Shown here: positions 1 through 7,344 of the stretch, one piece after another
Position numbering within the stretch: position 1 is the stretch's first letter
Layout of the letters: each line of letters opens with the position of its first letter
DNA from: an uncultured Rikenellaceae bacterium
GTDB taxonomy: Bacteria > Bacteroidota > Bacteroidia > Bacteroidales > Rikenellaceae
Length of the DNA stretch: 10,464 nt
Direction of reading: 5' to 3'
NCBI GenBank assembly: GCA_947074135.1
Contig: CAMTOL010000061.1
Coordinates: forward strand, 1-10,464
Notes under the pieces: model-generated
Told to the model about the DNA's origin: nothing
Database searches by the model: none
Seen by the model: only the letters and a program-made list of their open reading frames with translations
Position numbers and translations under genes: made by a program

Positions 1-2
1 CT

Positions 3-83
3 CCTGCTATTATTCTGCGAGGATGGTTGGATTGTGTAACTGAGATTGAGGATATAATTAAGTTCGAAAAAATGGTGAACTAG
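3..83 (+). CDS. C-terminal end of an unrecognised protein (partial)
   Basis: This is the only plus-strand frame open from the left edge that runs into a well-placed stop: 26 codons ending in TAG at 81-83. The visible peptide has the segments RGWLDCVTEIED and IIKFEKMVN, and I do not recognise the family. Its reality is supported mainly by the strong intrinsic terminator whose left arm overlaps the stop codon, as expected for the last gene of a transcript. The other two plus frames stop earlier, at about 39 and 42. The start and most of the protein lie outside the window, so no function is given. Confidence 0.6.
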   Translation, partial: PAIILRGWLDCVTEIEDIIKFEKMVN

Positions 84-111
84 CAGACAATGCCAGTTCA
101 CCATTTTTTTT
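67..111 (+). terminator. Rho-independent terminator of the left-edge gene
   Basis: The left arm AATGGTGAACT (71-81) pairs perfectly with AGTTCACCATT (95-105) across a 13-base loop. A-T pairing of the flanking A run (67-70) extends the stem to 15 pairs, and eight T follow the CCA (104-111). The stop codon of the left-edge gene begins at the last base of the left arm. The A run on one side and T run on the other mean it could act in both directions, but the only minus-strand operon approaching it ends about 300 bases away. Confidence 0.9.
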
Positions 112-406
112 AGTGCTGTGTTTGATACTAATCACTTGGTTAGTTATACCTCTTAGATGAGTGGCATAACATTTGTAACATTACTAGCGTCTTAAAAATT
201 ATACTCGCAGTATTAATCAACTATGTCGCTCTTAGTTATGAAACGTTACCTTTCACTGTTTTCAATCCTGTTTCTGGTAATTATTATTGGACTAAAAAGT
301 ATTATAAATCACGCCGAAGACCCTGACTCTGAATACTCTCTTCAATAGGTCCAAATACCTCAAACACGTTCAAAGTAGATTACAACGAAAGGCTGTGAGC
401 GTGTAT
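112..406. other. Intergenic stretch between left terminator and DUF368 gene
   Basis: These 295 bases carry no large gene. They hold a 36-41 codon plus-strand ORF, described separately, and an imperfect stem GTTATACC (143-150) with GGCATAAC (163-170), one mismatch, 12-base loop. AACATTTG at 168-175 is one base off the Bacteroidetes -7 consensus TAnnTTTG but has no TTTG at the right distance upstream. I could not find a convincing terminator for the minus-strand cluster that ends at 407; only ACACG (365-369) with CGTGT (400-404) pairs there, across a long loop. Confidence 0.6.
238..348 (+). CDS. Possible small membrane or exported peptide, 36 residues
   Basis: The ORF begins with ATG at 238 and ends with TAG at 346-348. 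A second in-frame ATG at 223 would give 41 residues. The peptide starts MKRY, continues with a hydrophobic run (LSLFSILFLVIIIGL) at about residues 5-19, then has a polar acidic tail (HAEDPDSEY). This is the layout of a signal anchor or of a small single-pass membrane peptide. There is no lipobox Cys and no clear ribosome binding site, though Bacteroidota often lack one. The family is not recognised. Alternatives are a chance ORF in AT-rich DNA, or the leftover 5' end of a decayed exported-protein gene. The basic-hydrophobic-polar order argues mildly against chance. Confidence 0.35.
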   Translation: MKRYLSLFSILFLVIIIGLKSIINHAEDPDSEYSLQ

Positions 407-1348
407 CTATTTTGTGGATTTACTCCCTTTGTTTGCTGCAAGCTCGATTAATAGCACAATTGCAATGCCAAGTGTTGCAAAGATAATAGCCTTTAACAAC
501 ATTGGGTCGCTACCATTAATTTGTTCAAATAGTGATGGCAAAATGGGACGGTCTGTCAAAGCTACTACTTCTACATTTGGGTCTGTTATAGTGGAAGCAA
601 TCTGCTCTTTCCAAGGCCACACTTTGAGCAGCGAACCAATCATAAATCCCGACAGTAGAGCGATGGTTTGCATATAAAACTTCTTTAATAACCAGCTCAA
701 TAGGTGTGAAAATGAAACTATACCAACCATTGCACCTGCTCCAAACACAGCAATTACTTTGTAGTTCAACGTTGTTACAGCCTCCATAATAAAGCTATAT
801 TTGCCCAGTAGAAGAAGTATAAAGCTGCCCGATACTCCAGGTAGAATCATTGCGCAAATTGCAATTGCACCTGATAGGAAGATAAACCAATAGCTCTCAG
901 GTGTGCTACTAGGTGTTGCTAAACAGATGTAGGCTGCAATTGCGACACCTGCAATCAGACAAGCTATGTTTTTAATGCTCCATCTGTCCAATCCTTTGAG
1001 GATATAGACCGCCGAGGCAAGTATAAGACCAAAAAAGAAGCTCCAGAGTGGTATAGGGTGAAACTCGAGCAGATATTTCATCAATCTAGCTAGAGAAAAA
1101 ACACTAATTAAAATACCGCCTAGCACGCTAAACAAAAACGCACCGTTAATATGTTTGAAAAAGGCACCTATTTTACCTCTGAAAAGTAGCATAAAAGCCT
1201 CTTTGTTGACCGATTTGATTGAGTCGATAAGCTCTTGATATATCCCGGTTAGAAATGCGATGGTGCCGCCGCTAACGCCAGGAACAACATCTGCCGCTCC
1301 CATACACATTCCTTTGATAAGCAAGACTAGATATCGAAGTTTGTTCAT
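407..1348 (-). CDS. DUF368 family polyprenyl-phosphate transporter (PopT-like)
   Basis: A 313-residue polytopic membrane protein of the DUF368 family. The family mark is visible twice: MGAADVVPGVSGGT near the N-terminus (PGVSGG at 23-28) and MILPGVSGS in the second half (170-175). This internal repeat suggests two inverted or tandem halves. Family members have been shown to return undecaprenyl phosphate, the lipid carrier for peptidoglycan and other glycans, across the inner membrane; that role here is inferred from family membership. Hydrophobic segments fill most of the chain, and the C-terminus ends in a short basic tail (NKGSKSTK). The start is ATG at 1346-1348, with weak AAAGAA upstream. 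It is the last gene of the minus-strand cluster, 51 bases after the DUF721 gene. Confidence 0.9.
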   Translation of the reverse strand: MNKLRYLVLLIKGMCMGAADVVPGVSGGTIAFLTGIYQELIDSIKSVNKEAFMLLFRGKIGAFFKHINGAFLFSVLGGILISVFSLARLMKYLLEFHPIPLWSFFFGLILASAVYILKGLDRWSIKNIACLIAGVAIAAYICLATPSSTPESYWFIFLSGAIAICAMILPGVSGSFILLLLGKYSFIMEAVTTLNYKVIAVFGAGAMVGIVSFSHLLSWLLKKFYMQTIALLSGFMIGSLLKVWPWKEQIASTITDPNVEVVALTDRPILPSLFEQINGSDPMLLKAIIFATLGIAIVLLIELAANKGSKSTK

Positions 1349-1399
1349 AATTATTCTTTTTAGGTTTAATCTGTATTATATTTCTTGTATTGTGACAAT

Positions 1400-1690
1400 C
1401 TATCTCAGAACTATGTTTTTGATAACTCTCTGACCTAGTTTCTCGTTTAGTTGAGCGACTATAAAGTTGCGTCTAGTCATCACGTCCATTCGAACTGATG
1501 GAGAGCTGAAATGGGCGTAAATAATGCCGTTTCTGATATATACATCTTCTGTTGCGCTGGCAACATAATCTCCAACAACCTCTGCCCAATACTCAATAGC
1601 ATTGCCTTCGGCACAACCTTGCGATAGTTTGCGCCTCTCGAAGAACTCACGAAGTGCTTCGCCAACAGAAACAGGTTCTATTTTCTTCAT
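1400..1690 (-). CDS. DUF721 / DciA-like protein
   Basis: A 96-residue protein with the DUF721 pattern: an N-terminal helix (VGEALREFFERRKL), a central Trp segment (EYWAEVVGDYVASAT, about 33-47), then a strand segment (DVYIRNGIIYAHFSSPSVR) and a C-terminal helix ending RVIKNIVLR. DUF721 includes DciA, the bacterial loader and activator of the replicative helicase DnaB. The short single-domain form is usual in Bacteroidota, and whether it loads helicase there is inferred. Start ATG at 1688-1690 lies 18 bases after the stop of the PASTA gene, so co-transcription is very likely. There is no Shine-Dalgarno sequence. Confidence 0.85.
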   Translation of the reverse strand: MKKIEPVSVGEALREFFERRKLSQGCAEGNAIEYWAEVVGDYVASATEDVYIRNGIIYAHFSSPSVRMDVMTRRNFIVAQLNEKLGQRVIKNIVLR

Positions 1691-1708
1691 ATTAATGTTT
1701 AGGGAACT

Positions 1709-2593
1709 CTATTGTAAAAGCCTCTCTAACTCCTCCTCCGATATATCTTCGACTGGATTCTCTATTGCTTTTCGCATATCTTCGTCCGAACGTTTTACAC
1801 CTTGGTTAACTCTATTGGTATCGATGCTGAGATAGAGAATTACGCTTGCTCCATAGTCAGTTCGGCTTTGTTGGTCGGGAGTCTGTTTGTAAACTCTAGC
1901 TTCCGATAAATTAGAGTCGTTAACGTCGGCATCGAGTCTGATATCCCCAACATTGAGTCCAATCTCCCAGAGTCGGCTTTTAGCCTCTCTTAATGTTAGA
2001 CCTACTACCTTTGGAACTAGTGGTAGAGGCGAACCAGCTGCACGTCCAACAGTTAACGTTATCCCCTCGCCCAAAGTTGCTTTGATGGTGCTGCCCCTTA
2101 CAATCTCTTGTCCGTTATAACTCTCGCCAATCACGTTGTTTGTAGCCATATCGCTTCGATATATAAGTCGTTTAATTTCGAAGCCTTTGGTTTCTAGCAT
2201 ATTTTTAGCCTGGCGTAGCGAGAAGCCTGTAACATAGGGAACTACTTCACTTCGAGGGCTGTAAGAGTTTATTGTTAGAAAGACTTTTCTGCCCGATTTA
2301 ACATAGCTAGTTGGTTCAGGACTTTGGTCGATTATAGTTCCAGGAGTTAACCCTGCTATAAACAACGAGTCGATGACAATTAATTTTAAGTCGGCATCCT
2401 TAATTAGGTGCTGTACCTCTTCAATTGTTTTGCCTTGAAGGTCAGGAACATTGAATTTCTGGTTGTGTCGAGTGAATATATTTAGTGCAAGATTGACCAA
2501 ATAGATAAACACTAACAGAGCGCAAATGGCGATTATTAGATTTCGTATCAAAAAATGTTTTGAAATTTTGTTGAATATGTTTTTAACTCCCAT
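1709..2593 (-). CDS. Single-pass membrane protein with three PASTA domains, no kinase
   Basis: A 294-residue protein with a short basic N-terminus, one membrane helix (about 16-40) and an exported part with three PASTA repeats at about 46-109, 115-184 and 190-258. Each has the typical start (NVPDLQGKTIEEVQHLI, VVPYVTGFSLRQAKNML, LVPKVVGLTLREAKSRL) and a central Gly-rich turn before a final strand. PASTA domains bind peptidoglycan or muropeptides in Ser/Thr kinases and penicillin-binding proteins. Here neither a kinase nor a transpeptidase domain is present, which is the common form in Bacteroidota. The C-terminal 35 residues are charged and probably helical (EEELERLLQ end). Start ATG at 2591-2593, 28 bases after mqnE. 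It probably acts at the periplasmic face of the inner membrane; its exact role is unknown. Confidence 0.88.
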   Translation of the reverse strand: MGVKNIFNKISKHFLIRNLIIAICALLVFIYLVNLALNIFTRHNQKFNVPDLQGKTIEEVQHLIKDADLKLIVIDSLFIAGLTPGTIIDQSPEPTSYVKSGRKVFLTINSYSPRSEVVPYVTGFSLRQAKNMLETKGFEIKRLIYRSDMATNNVIGESYNGQEIVRGSTIKATLGEGITLTVGRAAGSPLPLVPKVVGLTLREAKSRLWEIGLNVGDIRLDADVNDSNLSEARVYKQTPDQQSRTDYGASVILYLSIDTNRVNQGVKRSDEDMRKAIENPVEDISEEELERLLQ

Positions 2594-2621
2594 TGTTTAA
2601 TAGTGTTAGTTTAGTCAGCTA

Positions 2622-3692
2622 TTATTGAGTAATTTTGTTATAAAATGTATCTCTTTCTACGGGTGTGTAACCAGCATTAGTGATTAGTGTGCGGCACTGT
2701 TCAACACTAAGCTTAGGTTTAGTGTCCTCTGCTCCAGCTAGCGAATATATCTTTGTTGTATCGTCAATCGTTCCGTCAATATCGTCAGCCCCAAACGCTA
2801 ATGCTAGTTCGGTTGTTGCTCTGCCAAACATAGGCCAATAGGCTTTAATGTGTTCGAAATTATCGAGAAAAAGGCGACTAAGAGCTACCATTCTCATATC
2901 CTCGGCGATGCTCGTTTCCGAAATACTCTCTCCCAACTCATTGTTGGCTGTTCGAAACTTAAGTGGTATAAATGCTGAAAAACCTCCTGTTTGGTCTTGA
3001 AGCTCACGAAGACGATTTAAATGGTCAAATCGCTCCTCGATAGTTTCTATGTGACCATAGAGCATTGTTGAGTTTGTTGTAATGCCTAGCTGATGAGCAG
3101 TTTGATGAATCTCTAGCCACTCCTTTGCGCTGCATTTATCAGGGCAAATTTCGTTTCTAACTCTCGAAGCGAAAATCTCGGCTCCACCACCTGCAATAGC
3201 CCTCATTCCAGCTCTTTGCAGTCTTTGTAATCCCTCTCGAATCGAAAGCTCTGCACGAGTTATTATGTAGTGTAATTCGACGGCAGTGTAGGCTTTAATT
3301 GCTACCTGTGGTAGTATGTTTTGTGCGGTAGAGATTAACTCCTCGTAAAATTCAAAACCTCGTTTAGGGTCAACTCCGCCAACGATATGCACCTCAGTTA
3401 TTGGTTGTTGAACATAACGTGCGGCTAACTCTTTGATTTCGTCCATCGAGTAGCTCCAAGCTCCATCTTGACCCTCGGCTCTGCGGTACGAACAGAATTT
3501 GCAACGAAAAACACAAATATTGGTCGGCTCGATGTGGATATTACGGTTGTAATAGACCTCCGTTCCGCTCTTTTGGTGTTTGAGTTTTTGTGCCATAGCT
3601 CCAAGTTCGGCTAGCGGCATATTGTGCCACATCTCAATCGCCTCTTTTACGCTTAGTCTATTGACTCCTTGTCCTATCTCTTGTTTGCTCAT
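2622..3692 (-). CDS. mqnE: Aminofutalosine synthase (radical SAM, menaquinone synthesis)
   Basis: A 356-residue radical SAM enzyme. The cluster motif CVFRCKFC (CX3CX2C, Cys60, Cys64, Cys67) follows IHIEPTNI. Further MqnE-like blocks are VHIVGGVDP (101-109), AGGGAEIFASRVR (167-179), EWLEIHQTAH (191-200), STMLYGHIET (208-217) and QTGGFSAFIPL (234-244). MqnE joins S-adenosylmethionine to 3-[(1-carboxyvinyl)oxy]benzoate to make aminofutalosine, an early step of the futalosine menaquinone pathway. The related MqnC (cyclic dehypoxanthinylfutalosine synthase) is the main alternative; the GGGAEIF and TMLYGHIE wording fits MqnE better. No other mqn gene lies in the window. Start ATG at 3690-3692; it is the first gene of the minus-strand cluster and faces the S46 gene across 110 bases. 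Confidence 0.87.
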   Translation of the reverse strand: MSKQEIGQGVNRLSVKEAIEMWHNMPLAELGAMAQKLKHQKSGTEVYYNRNIHIEPTNICVFRCKFCSYRRAEGQDGAWSYSMDEIKELAARYVQQPITEVHIVGGVDPKRGFEFYEELISTAQNILPQVAIKAYTAVELHYIITRAELSIREGLQRLQRAGMRAIAGGGAEIFASRVRNEICPDKCSAKEWLEIHQTAHQLGITTNSTMLYGHIETIEERFDHLNRLRELQDQTGGFSAFIPLKFRTANNELGESISETSIAEDMRMVALSRLFLDNFEHIKAYWPMFGRATTELALAFGADDIDGTIDDTTKIYSLAGAEDTKPKLSVEQCRTLITNAGYTPVERDTFYNKITQ

Positions 3693-3762
3693 TTGCTGAT
3701 GTACGAATCGAATTTTAAGAGTGTCTTTGCTTTACTTTATATAAAAAACCGAATTAAAATAT

Positions 3763-3770
3763 TATCTTTG
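3763..3770 (+). promoter_or_regulatory. Candidate -7 element for the S46 peptidase cluster
   Basis: TATCTTTG matches the Bacteroidetes sigma -7 consensus TAnnTTTG exactly and ends 32 bases before the ATG of the S46 gene, giving a leader of about 25 bases. The -33 partner is weak: TTTA at 3736-3739 is 23 bases upstream, and an exact TTTG at 3726-3729 is too far away. Confidence 0.6.
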
Positions 3771-3777
3771 TTGAGTG

Positions 3778-3785
3778 CAAATTTA
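3778..3785 (-). promoter_or_regulatory. Candidate -7 element for mqnE cluster
   Basis: On the minus strand this reads TAAATTTG, a full match to the Bacteroidetes -7 consensus TAnnTTTG. It would start transcription near 3771, giving a leader of about 80 bases before mqnE. No clear TTTG -33 element sits 19-21 bases upstream on that strand, so the assignment rests on the -7 match and position only. Confidence 0.4.
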
Positions 3786-3802
3786 CAAACTTTTTAAACA
3801 AT

Positions 3803-5674
3803 ATGAGAATAAAATTACTATTATGCTCTTTGATAGCTTTTGGAGCTATCTATACTGCTTCGGCGGACGAGGGAATGTGGCTTCCTTCGTTACTCGATGG
3901 TCAAACTATTGCCAAAATGCGCAAAGAGGGTCTAAAGCTCAAAGCCAAAGACCTTTATGACATTAACAAAGCCTCGCTCAATGACGCTATTGTTCGTTTT
4001 GGAGGTGGTTGTACTGGCGAGATGATTTCGCCAGAGGGACTATTGTTAACCAATCATCACTGCGGTTACGGTCAAATTCAATCGCATTCGTCGGTTCAAA
4101 ATGACTACTTGACTTATGGTTTCGTGGCTATGAATCGTGAGCAGGAGTTGCCAAACCCAGGTCTGTCGGTTAGCTTTTTGCGCGAGATGCGTGACGTAAC
4201 AGCCGATATTGAGGCTGGAGTGCCTCGGGATTCAATTATTGCTCGTGCTACGGCTGGAACTCACTATAAAGCATCTATCCAACCGTTATACTACGGCAAC
4301 GAACACTATATGTACATATATGAGATTTTCGAAGATGTGCGCTTGGTTTTTGCTCCACCTTCGGCAATTGGAAAGTTTGGTGGCGATACCGACAACTGGA
4401 TGTGGCCTCGTCACACAGGCGACTTCTCTATGTTCCGTGTCTATGCCGACAAAGATGGCAAACCAGCAAAATACTCTAAAGATAACGTGCCTTACAAACC
4501 TAAACGATTCTTGGAAATTGCAGGTAAAGGTGTGAAAGAGGGCGATTTTACATTTGTGTATGGTTTTCCTGGGCGCACACAGCAGTTTTTGCATAGTGAG
4601 GCGGTAAGATATCTGGTTGAGAGAGGAAATCCTAATAAAATTGCTATTCGTGATATAAGACTAGACTATATGAATAAAGCGGCTGCTGAAAGCCCAGAGG
4701 TTCGTATTAAATATGCTGCTAAAAATGCTAGCGTGGCTAACGCTTGGAAAAAGTGGCAAGGCGAAATGCTTGGTCTTCAAAGACTCGGAACTGTTGAGCG
4801 TAAAGAGCGTGAAGAGGCTGCTTTCGAAAAGTGGGCAGTTGGCAGCGAGTTTGCTGGTGTTACTACCAAATTGGGAGATGTTTACAAAGAGTTGAACGAG
4901 TTGCAGTTCGAACGTGATATGTACAGTGAGGCTGCTTTGGGTTCTGAAATGCTTCGCTATCTATCAACCCCAGCTGCACGCCGTGATAGCGCTCGTTTCT
5001 ACAAAGATTACGATGCTAAACTAGATGAGCAAATTACAAAAGATTTGTTCGCTTACCTCGTTAAGGTGCTACCTGCTAGTAAATTGCCTAAAGGTTTTAG
5101 TGCTCAATCGAAACCAACTGAAGAGTTGGCGACAGAGTTTGCAAAACTAATGACAAATGATAAACTTTTGGCACTCAATAAAGAGCTGGATAGCCTCTAT
5201 AAAATATATGTGCGTGGACTTCGTAAATTTAAGCCTACAAAAGAGTTCTATCCTGATGCAAACTCTACGCTTCGTGTAGCATTTGGAAAGGTTGCTGGTT
5301 ATACTCCAAATGATGGGGTCTATTTCGTACCTCAAACTACTATTCGTGGTATAATCGAAAAGGATAATCCTGAAATCTATGACTACGACGTTCCTCAAAA
5401 ACTTCGTGACCTAGCTCCTGCAAATATGGACGTGCCGGTGGCGTTTATTGCAACCAATCATACTAGCGGTGGAAATAGTGGTTCGCCAGTGTTGGACGCT
5501 AATGGTAGGTTGATTGGTTTAAATTTCGATAGAGTATGGCAAGGTACGATGAGTGATGTGGAGTTCGACCCATCGGTTTGTCGCAATATTTCGATGGATG
5601 TTCGTTATATCCTCTTTATTGTGGGACAGTATGGTGGTGCGCAACACTTGATTGACGAAATGGTCATCAGATAG
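3803..5674 (+). CDS. S46 family dipeptidyl-peptidase, DPP11-like (Asp/Glu type), compact form
   Basis: A 623-residue secreted serine exopeptidase with a signal peptide (MRIKLLLCSLIAFGAIYTASA, cut before DEGMW). The chymotrypsin-fold triad is readable by matching Porphyromonas DPP7: His86 in TNHHCGY, Asp207 in WPRHTGDF and Ser559 in GGNSGSPV. The family block GGDTDNWMWPRHTGDF is intact. Eighteen residues after the Ser, in NFDRVW, is Arg577. DPP11 enzymes, which release dipeptides with Asp or Glu in the second position, have Arg here, while DPP7 has Gly, so acidic specificity is inferred. Known DPP7/DPP11 are about 710-720 residues; this one is about 90 shorter, mostly in the helical cap between about 330 and 485, with no frame break. 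It heads the plus-strand cluster and probably acts in the periplasm, feeding dipeptides to uptake. Confidence 0.92.
   Translation: MRIKLLLCSLIAFGAIYTASADEGMWLPSLLDGQTIAKMRKEGLKLKAKDLYDINKASLNDAIVRFGGGCTGEMISPEGLLLTNHHCGYGQIQSHSSVQNDYLTYGFVAMNREQELPNPGLSVSFLREMRDVTADIEAGVPRDSIIARATAGTHYKASIQPLYYGNEHYMYIYEIFEDVRLVFAPPSAIGKFGGDTDNWMWPRHTGDFSMFRVYADKDGKPAKYSKDNVPYKPKRFLEIAGKGVKEGDFTFVYGFPGRTQQFLHSEAVRYLVERGNPNKIAIRDIRLDYMNKAAAESPEVRIKYAAKNASVANAWKKWQGEMLGLQRLGTVERKEREEAAFEKWAVGSEFAGVTTKLGDVYKELNELQFERDMYSEAALGSEMLRYLSTPAARRDSARFYKDYDAKLDEQITKDLFAYLVKVLPASKLPKGFSAQSKPTEELATEFAKLMTNDKLLALNKELDSLYKIYVRGLRKFKPTKEFYPDANSTLRVAFGKVAGYTPNDGVYFVPQTTIRGIIEKDNPEIYDYDVPQKLRDLAPANMDVPVAFIATNHTSGGNSGSPVLDANGRLIGLNFDRVWQGTMSDVEFDPSVCRNISMDVRYILFIVGQYGGAQHLIDEMVIR
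3832..3850 (+). repeat. Short hairpin in signal-peptide codons of the S46 gene
   Basis: GATAGCT (3832-3838) and AGCTATC (3844-3850) are perfect 7-base inverted arms with a 5-base loop. They start 29 bases after the A of the start codon. The stem could affect translation or may be chance. Confidence 0.35.
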
Positions 5675-5715
5675 ATAGCCTTGATTATTGATATTAAACC
5701 TAAAACTTATTGAAT

Positions 5716-7320
5716 ATGAGAAGGAGAATATTGTTTCTTATTTGCATCACCTTAACATCTATTATTATGGACGCACAAGCAGATGAAAAAAGAGTAACTT
5801 CAAAATTAGACGAAGTGACATTGTTCTTTAATGGTGCCGAATTGAAACACTCGTCTAGGACAACTCTTACAACAGGAGAGAATGAGATATTGATAACAAA
5901 TATCAGCACAAACGTTGATCCAAATAGCATAAATGTAGGTGTTGATGGTGGTGCGATGATATCTTCGTATGAACATTCATTCGTCAAAAATGAGAATGAA
6001 AGTCCCGAAAACGAGAAGCTAAGGAAGCAGATTGAAGAGTGTATGAAGAAGATACAGAAAATAGATATCGATACTAAGGTACTCAAACAAAGCCAAACTT
6101 TGTTGGAAGCAGGATTCTCTCAAAAACTAAAAGCTTCGGACAAAGGTCTTTCGCTTGATGAATTGATGAAGTTGATGGACTATTTTCGTGAGAAAAATAA
6201 TGAGATAGAGCATACCATTGTTGCAAATGGAGAAGAGAAAACGAAAATCAATAATGAGATTACAAAATTAAACGGTGAGTTGAGAAAGCAGGGACAATAC
6301 ATAGGTGTGTTAAAGGTTAAAATAACATCACCTAAGAGTATGGAGTGTAAATTAGCGGTTAGCTACTGCACTTATGCTGCAGGTTGGACACCTTACTATA
6401 ATATCAACGTTGAGTCAACCGATAAACCTATACAAATCATATCTAAGGCTAAAGTAACCCAAAATACCGGCTTTGACTGGAAACAGGTTAAGTTGACGCT
6501 ATCTACGGGAGTGCCTAATAATGGCAAGGTTGCACCTGTATTTAATACTTGGTTTTTGCAAGAGTTTAGACCTACCCCTAGAGCTTATCAGAGTAAAGCA
6601 GTGATGAACTCTTACGATGCAGCGCGACCTGAAGTTATGTTTATGGAGGAGTCGATAGATAATGATGTTGCTTTGAAAATGGACGACTATTTGATAGTGG
6701 CAGACAATGCTTTGGTGGTTAACTATACAATTGATTTGCCATACAACATACCTGGTAATGGCGTGGTGCAGAATATCGACCTGCGTACCCAATATGCCGA
6801 TGCAAAGTATAACTACTACTGCGCTCCAAAGTTAGATACTCAAACCTATCTTCTTGCAGAGCTGTCGGATAACCAAAATCTCGACTTGCCTCAAGGAGCG
6901 GCACAAATATCGTATGACGGTATGTACCTTGGCGAAACGTTTATCGATGGTAACTCTACGCTCAATAATCTGACACTTACGCTTGGTACTGACAAACGTG
7001 TGTCGGTTAAACGTGAAAAGGTGAATGATGTTAGCTCTAAAAATATTCTGGGAAGCTACATTACGCAGAATTTTGTGTATAAGATTACGGTTAAAAATAA
7101 TCAGTCCAAAGAGATTAAACTCGTGCTTAAAGACCAATATCCTACCTCAACTCTTAGTAATGTGACTGTCGAACTGCTCAAAACTACAACTAAACCAACG
7201 TCGGACAATTCAGAAACGGGAGTTCTGACCTGGGAGGATACCTTCAAAGCTGGTCAAACTAAGATTTATACAGTTAATTACAGTGTGAAGTATCCAAAAG
7301 ATATGAACCTTAATTTATAG
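5716..7320 (+). CDS. Secreted DUF4140/DUF4139 domain protein
   Basis: A 534-residue protein with a signal peptide (MRRRILFLICITLTSIIMDA, probable cut near QA/DEKR). An N-terminal DUF4140-type domain follows (VTLFFNGAELKHSSR, about 33-90), then a charged helical, probably coiled-coil stretch (about 98-195), then the DUF4139 beta-rich domain. Its marks are YAAGWTPYYNI (220-230) and TGFDWKQVKLTLSTGVP (251-267), ending with strands such as YTVNYSVKYPKD. Proteins of this layout are often labelled mucoidy inhibitor A-like, but no biochemical activity is established. An in-frame TTG at 5710 would add two residues; ATG at 5716 is preferred because it begins a normal signal peptide. It lies 41 bases after the S46 gene with no terminator between them, so it is probably co-transcribed. 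It has no catalytic motif I recognise. Confidence 0.85.
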   Translation: MRRRILFLICITLTSIIMDAQADEKRVTSKLDEVTLFFNGAELKHSSRTTLTTGENEILITNISTNVDPNSINVGVDGGAMISSYEHSFVKNENESPENEKLRKQIEECMKKIQKIDIDTKVLKQSQTLLEAGFSQKLKASDKGLSLDELMKLMDYFREKNNEIEHTIVANGEEKTKINNEITKLNGELRKQGQYIGVLKVKITSPKSMECKLAVSYCTYAAGWTPYYNINVESTDKPIQIISKAKVTQNTGFDWKQVKLTLSTGVPNNGKVAPVFNTWFLQEFRPTPRAYQSKAVMNSYDAARPEVMFMEESIDNDVALKMDDYLIVADNALVVNYTIDLPYNIPGNGVVQNIDLRTQYADAKYNYYCAPKLDTQTYLLAELSDNQNLDLPQGAAQISYDGMYLGETFIDGNSTLNNLTLTLGTDKRVSVKREKVNDVSSKNILGSYITQNFVYKITVKNNQSKEIKLVLKDQYPTSTLSNVTVELLKTTTKPTSDNSETGVLTWEDTFKAGQTKIYTVNYSVKYPKDMNLNL

Positions 7321-7344
7321 TAATTTTATACAACCTAACAATAT

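Noticed and set aside
349..406. Possible terminator for the minus-strand cluster
   Set aside because: Only a 5-base pairing (ACACG with CGTGT) across a loop of about 30 bases and no T tract.
112..406. tRNA, small RNA or riboswitch in the left intergenic stretch
   Set aside because: No cloverleaf arms, no conserved riboswitch core and only one imperfect stem could be found by eye.
1389..1399. Small palindrome ATTGTGACAAT before the DUF368 gene, a possible operator
   Set aside because: Arms of five bases around one base are expected by chance in AT-rich DNA, and no promoter element stands next to it.
4209..4594. Overlapping open frames on both strands inside the S46 gene
   Set aside because: They are out of frame with intact, motif-rich S46 coding sequence and show no family features.
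3839..5674. Frameshift or deletion artefact explaining the short S46 protein
   Set aside because: The reading frame is continuous and coding-like throughout, the cap region keeps helical character, and all catalytic blocks are in order in one frame.
5710..5715. TTG start for the DUF4139 protein
   Set aside because: ATG two codons later gives a standard signal peptide (MRRRILF) and needs no rare start codon.
5700..6086. 128-residue minus-strand open frame opposite the DUF4139 gene
   Set aside because: It lies wholly antisense to the start of a recognisable gene with a signal peptide; its Phe/Ser/Ile-rich composition is what the opposite strand of Glu/Lys/Asn codons gives.
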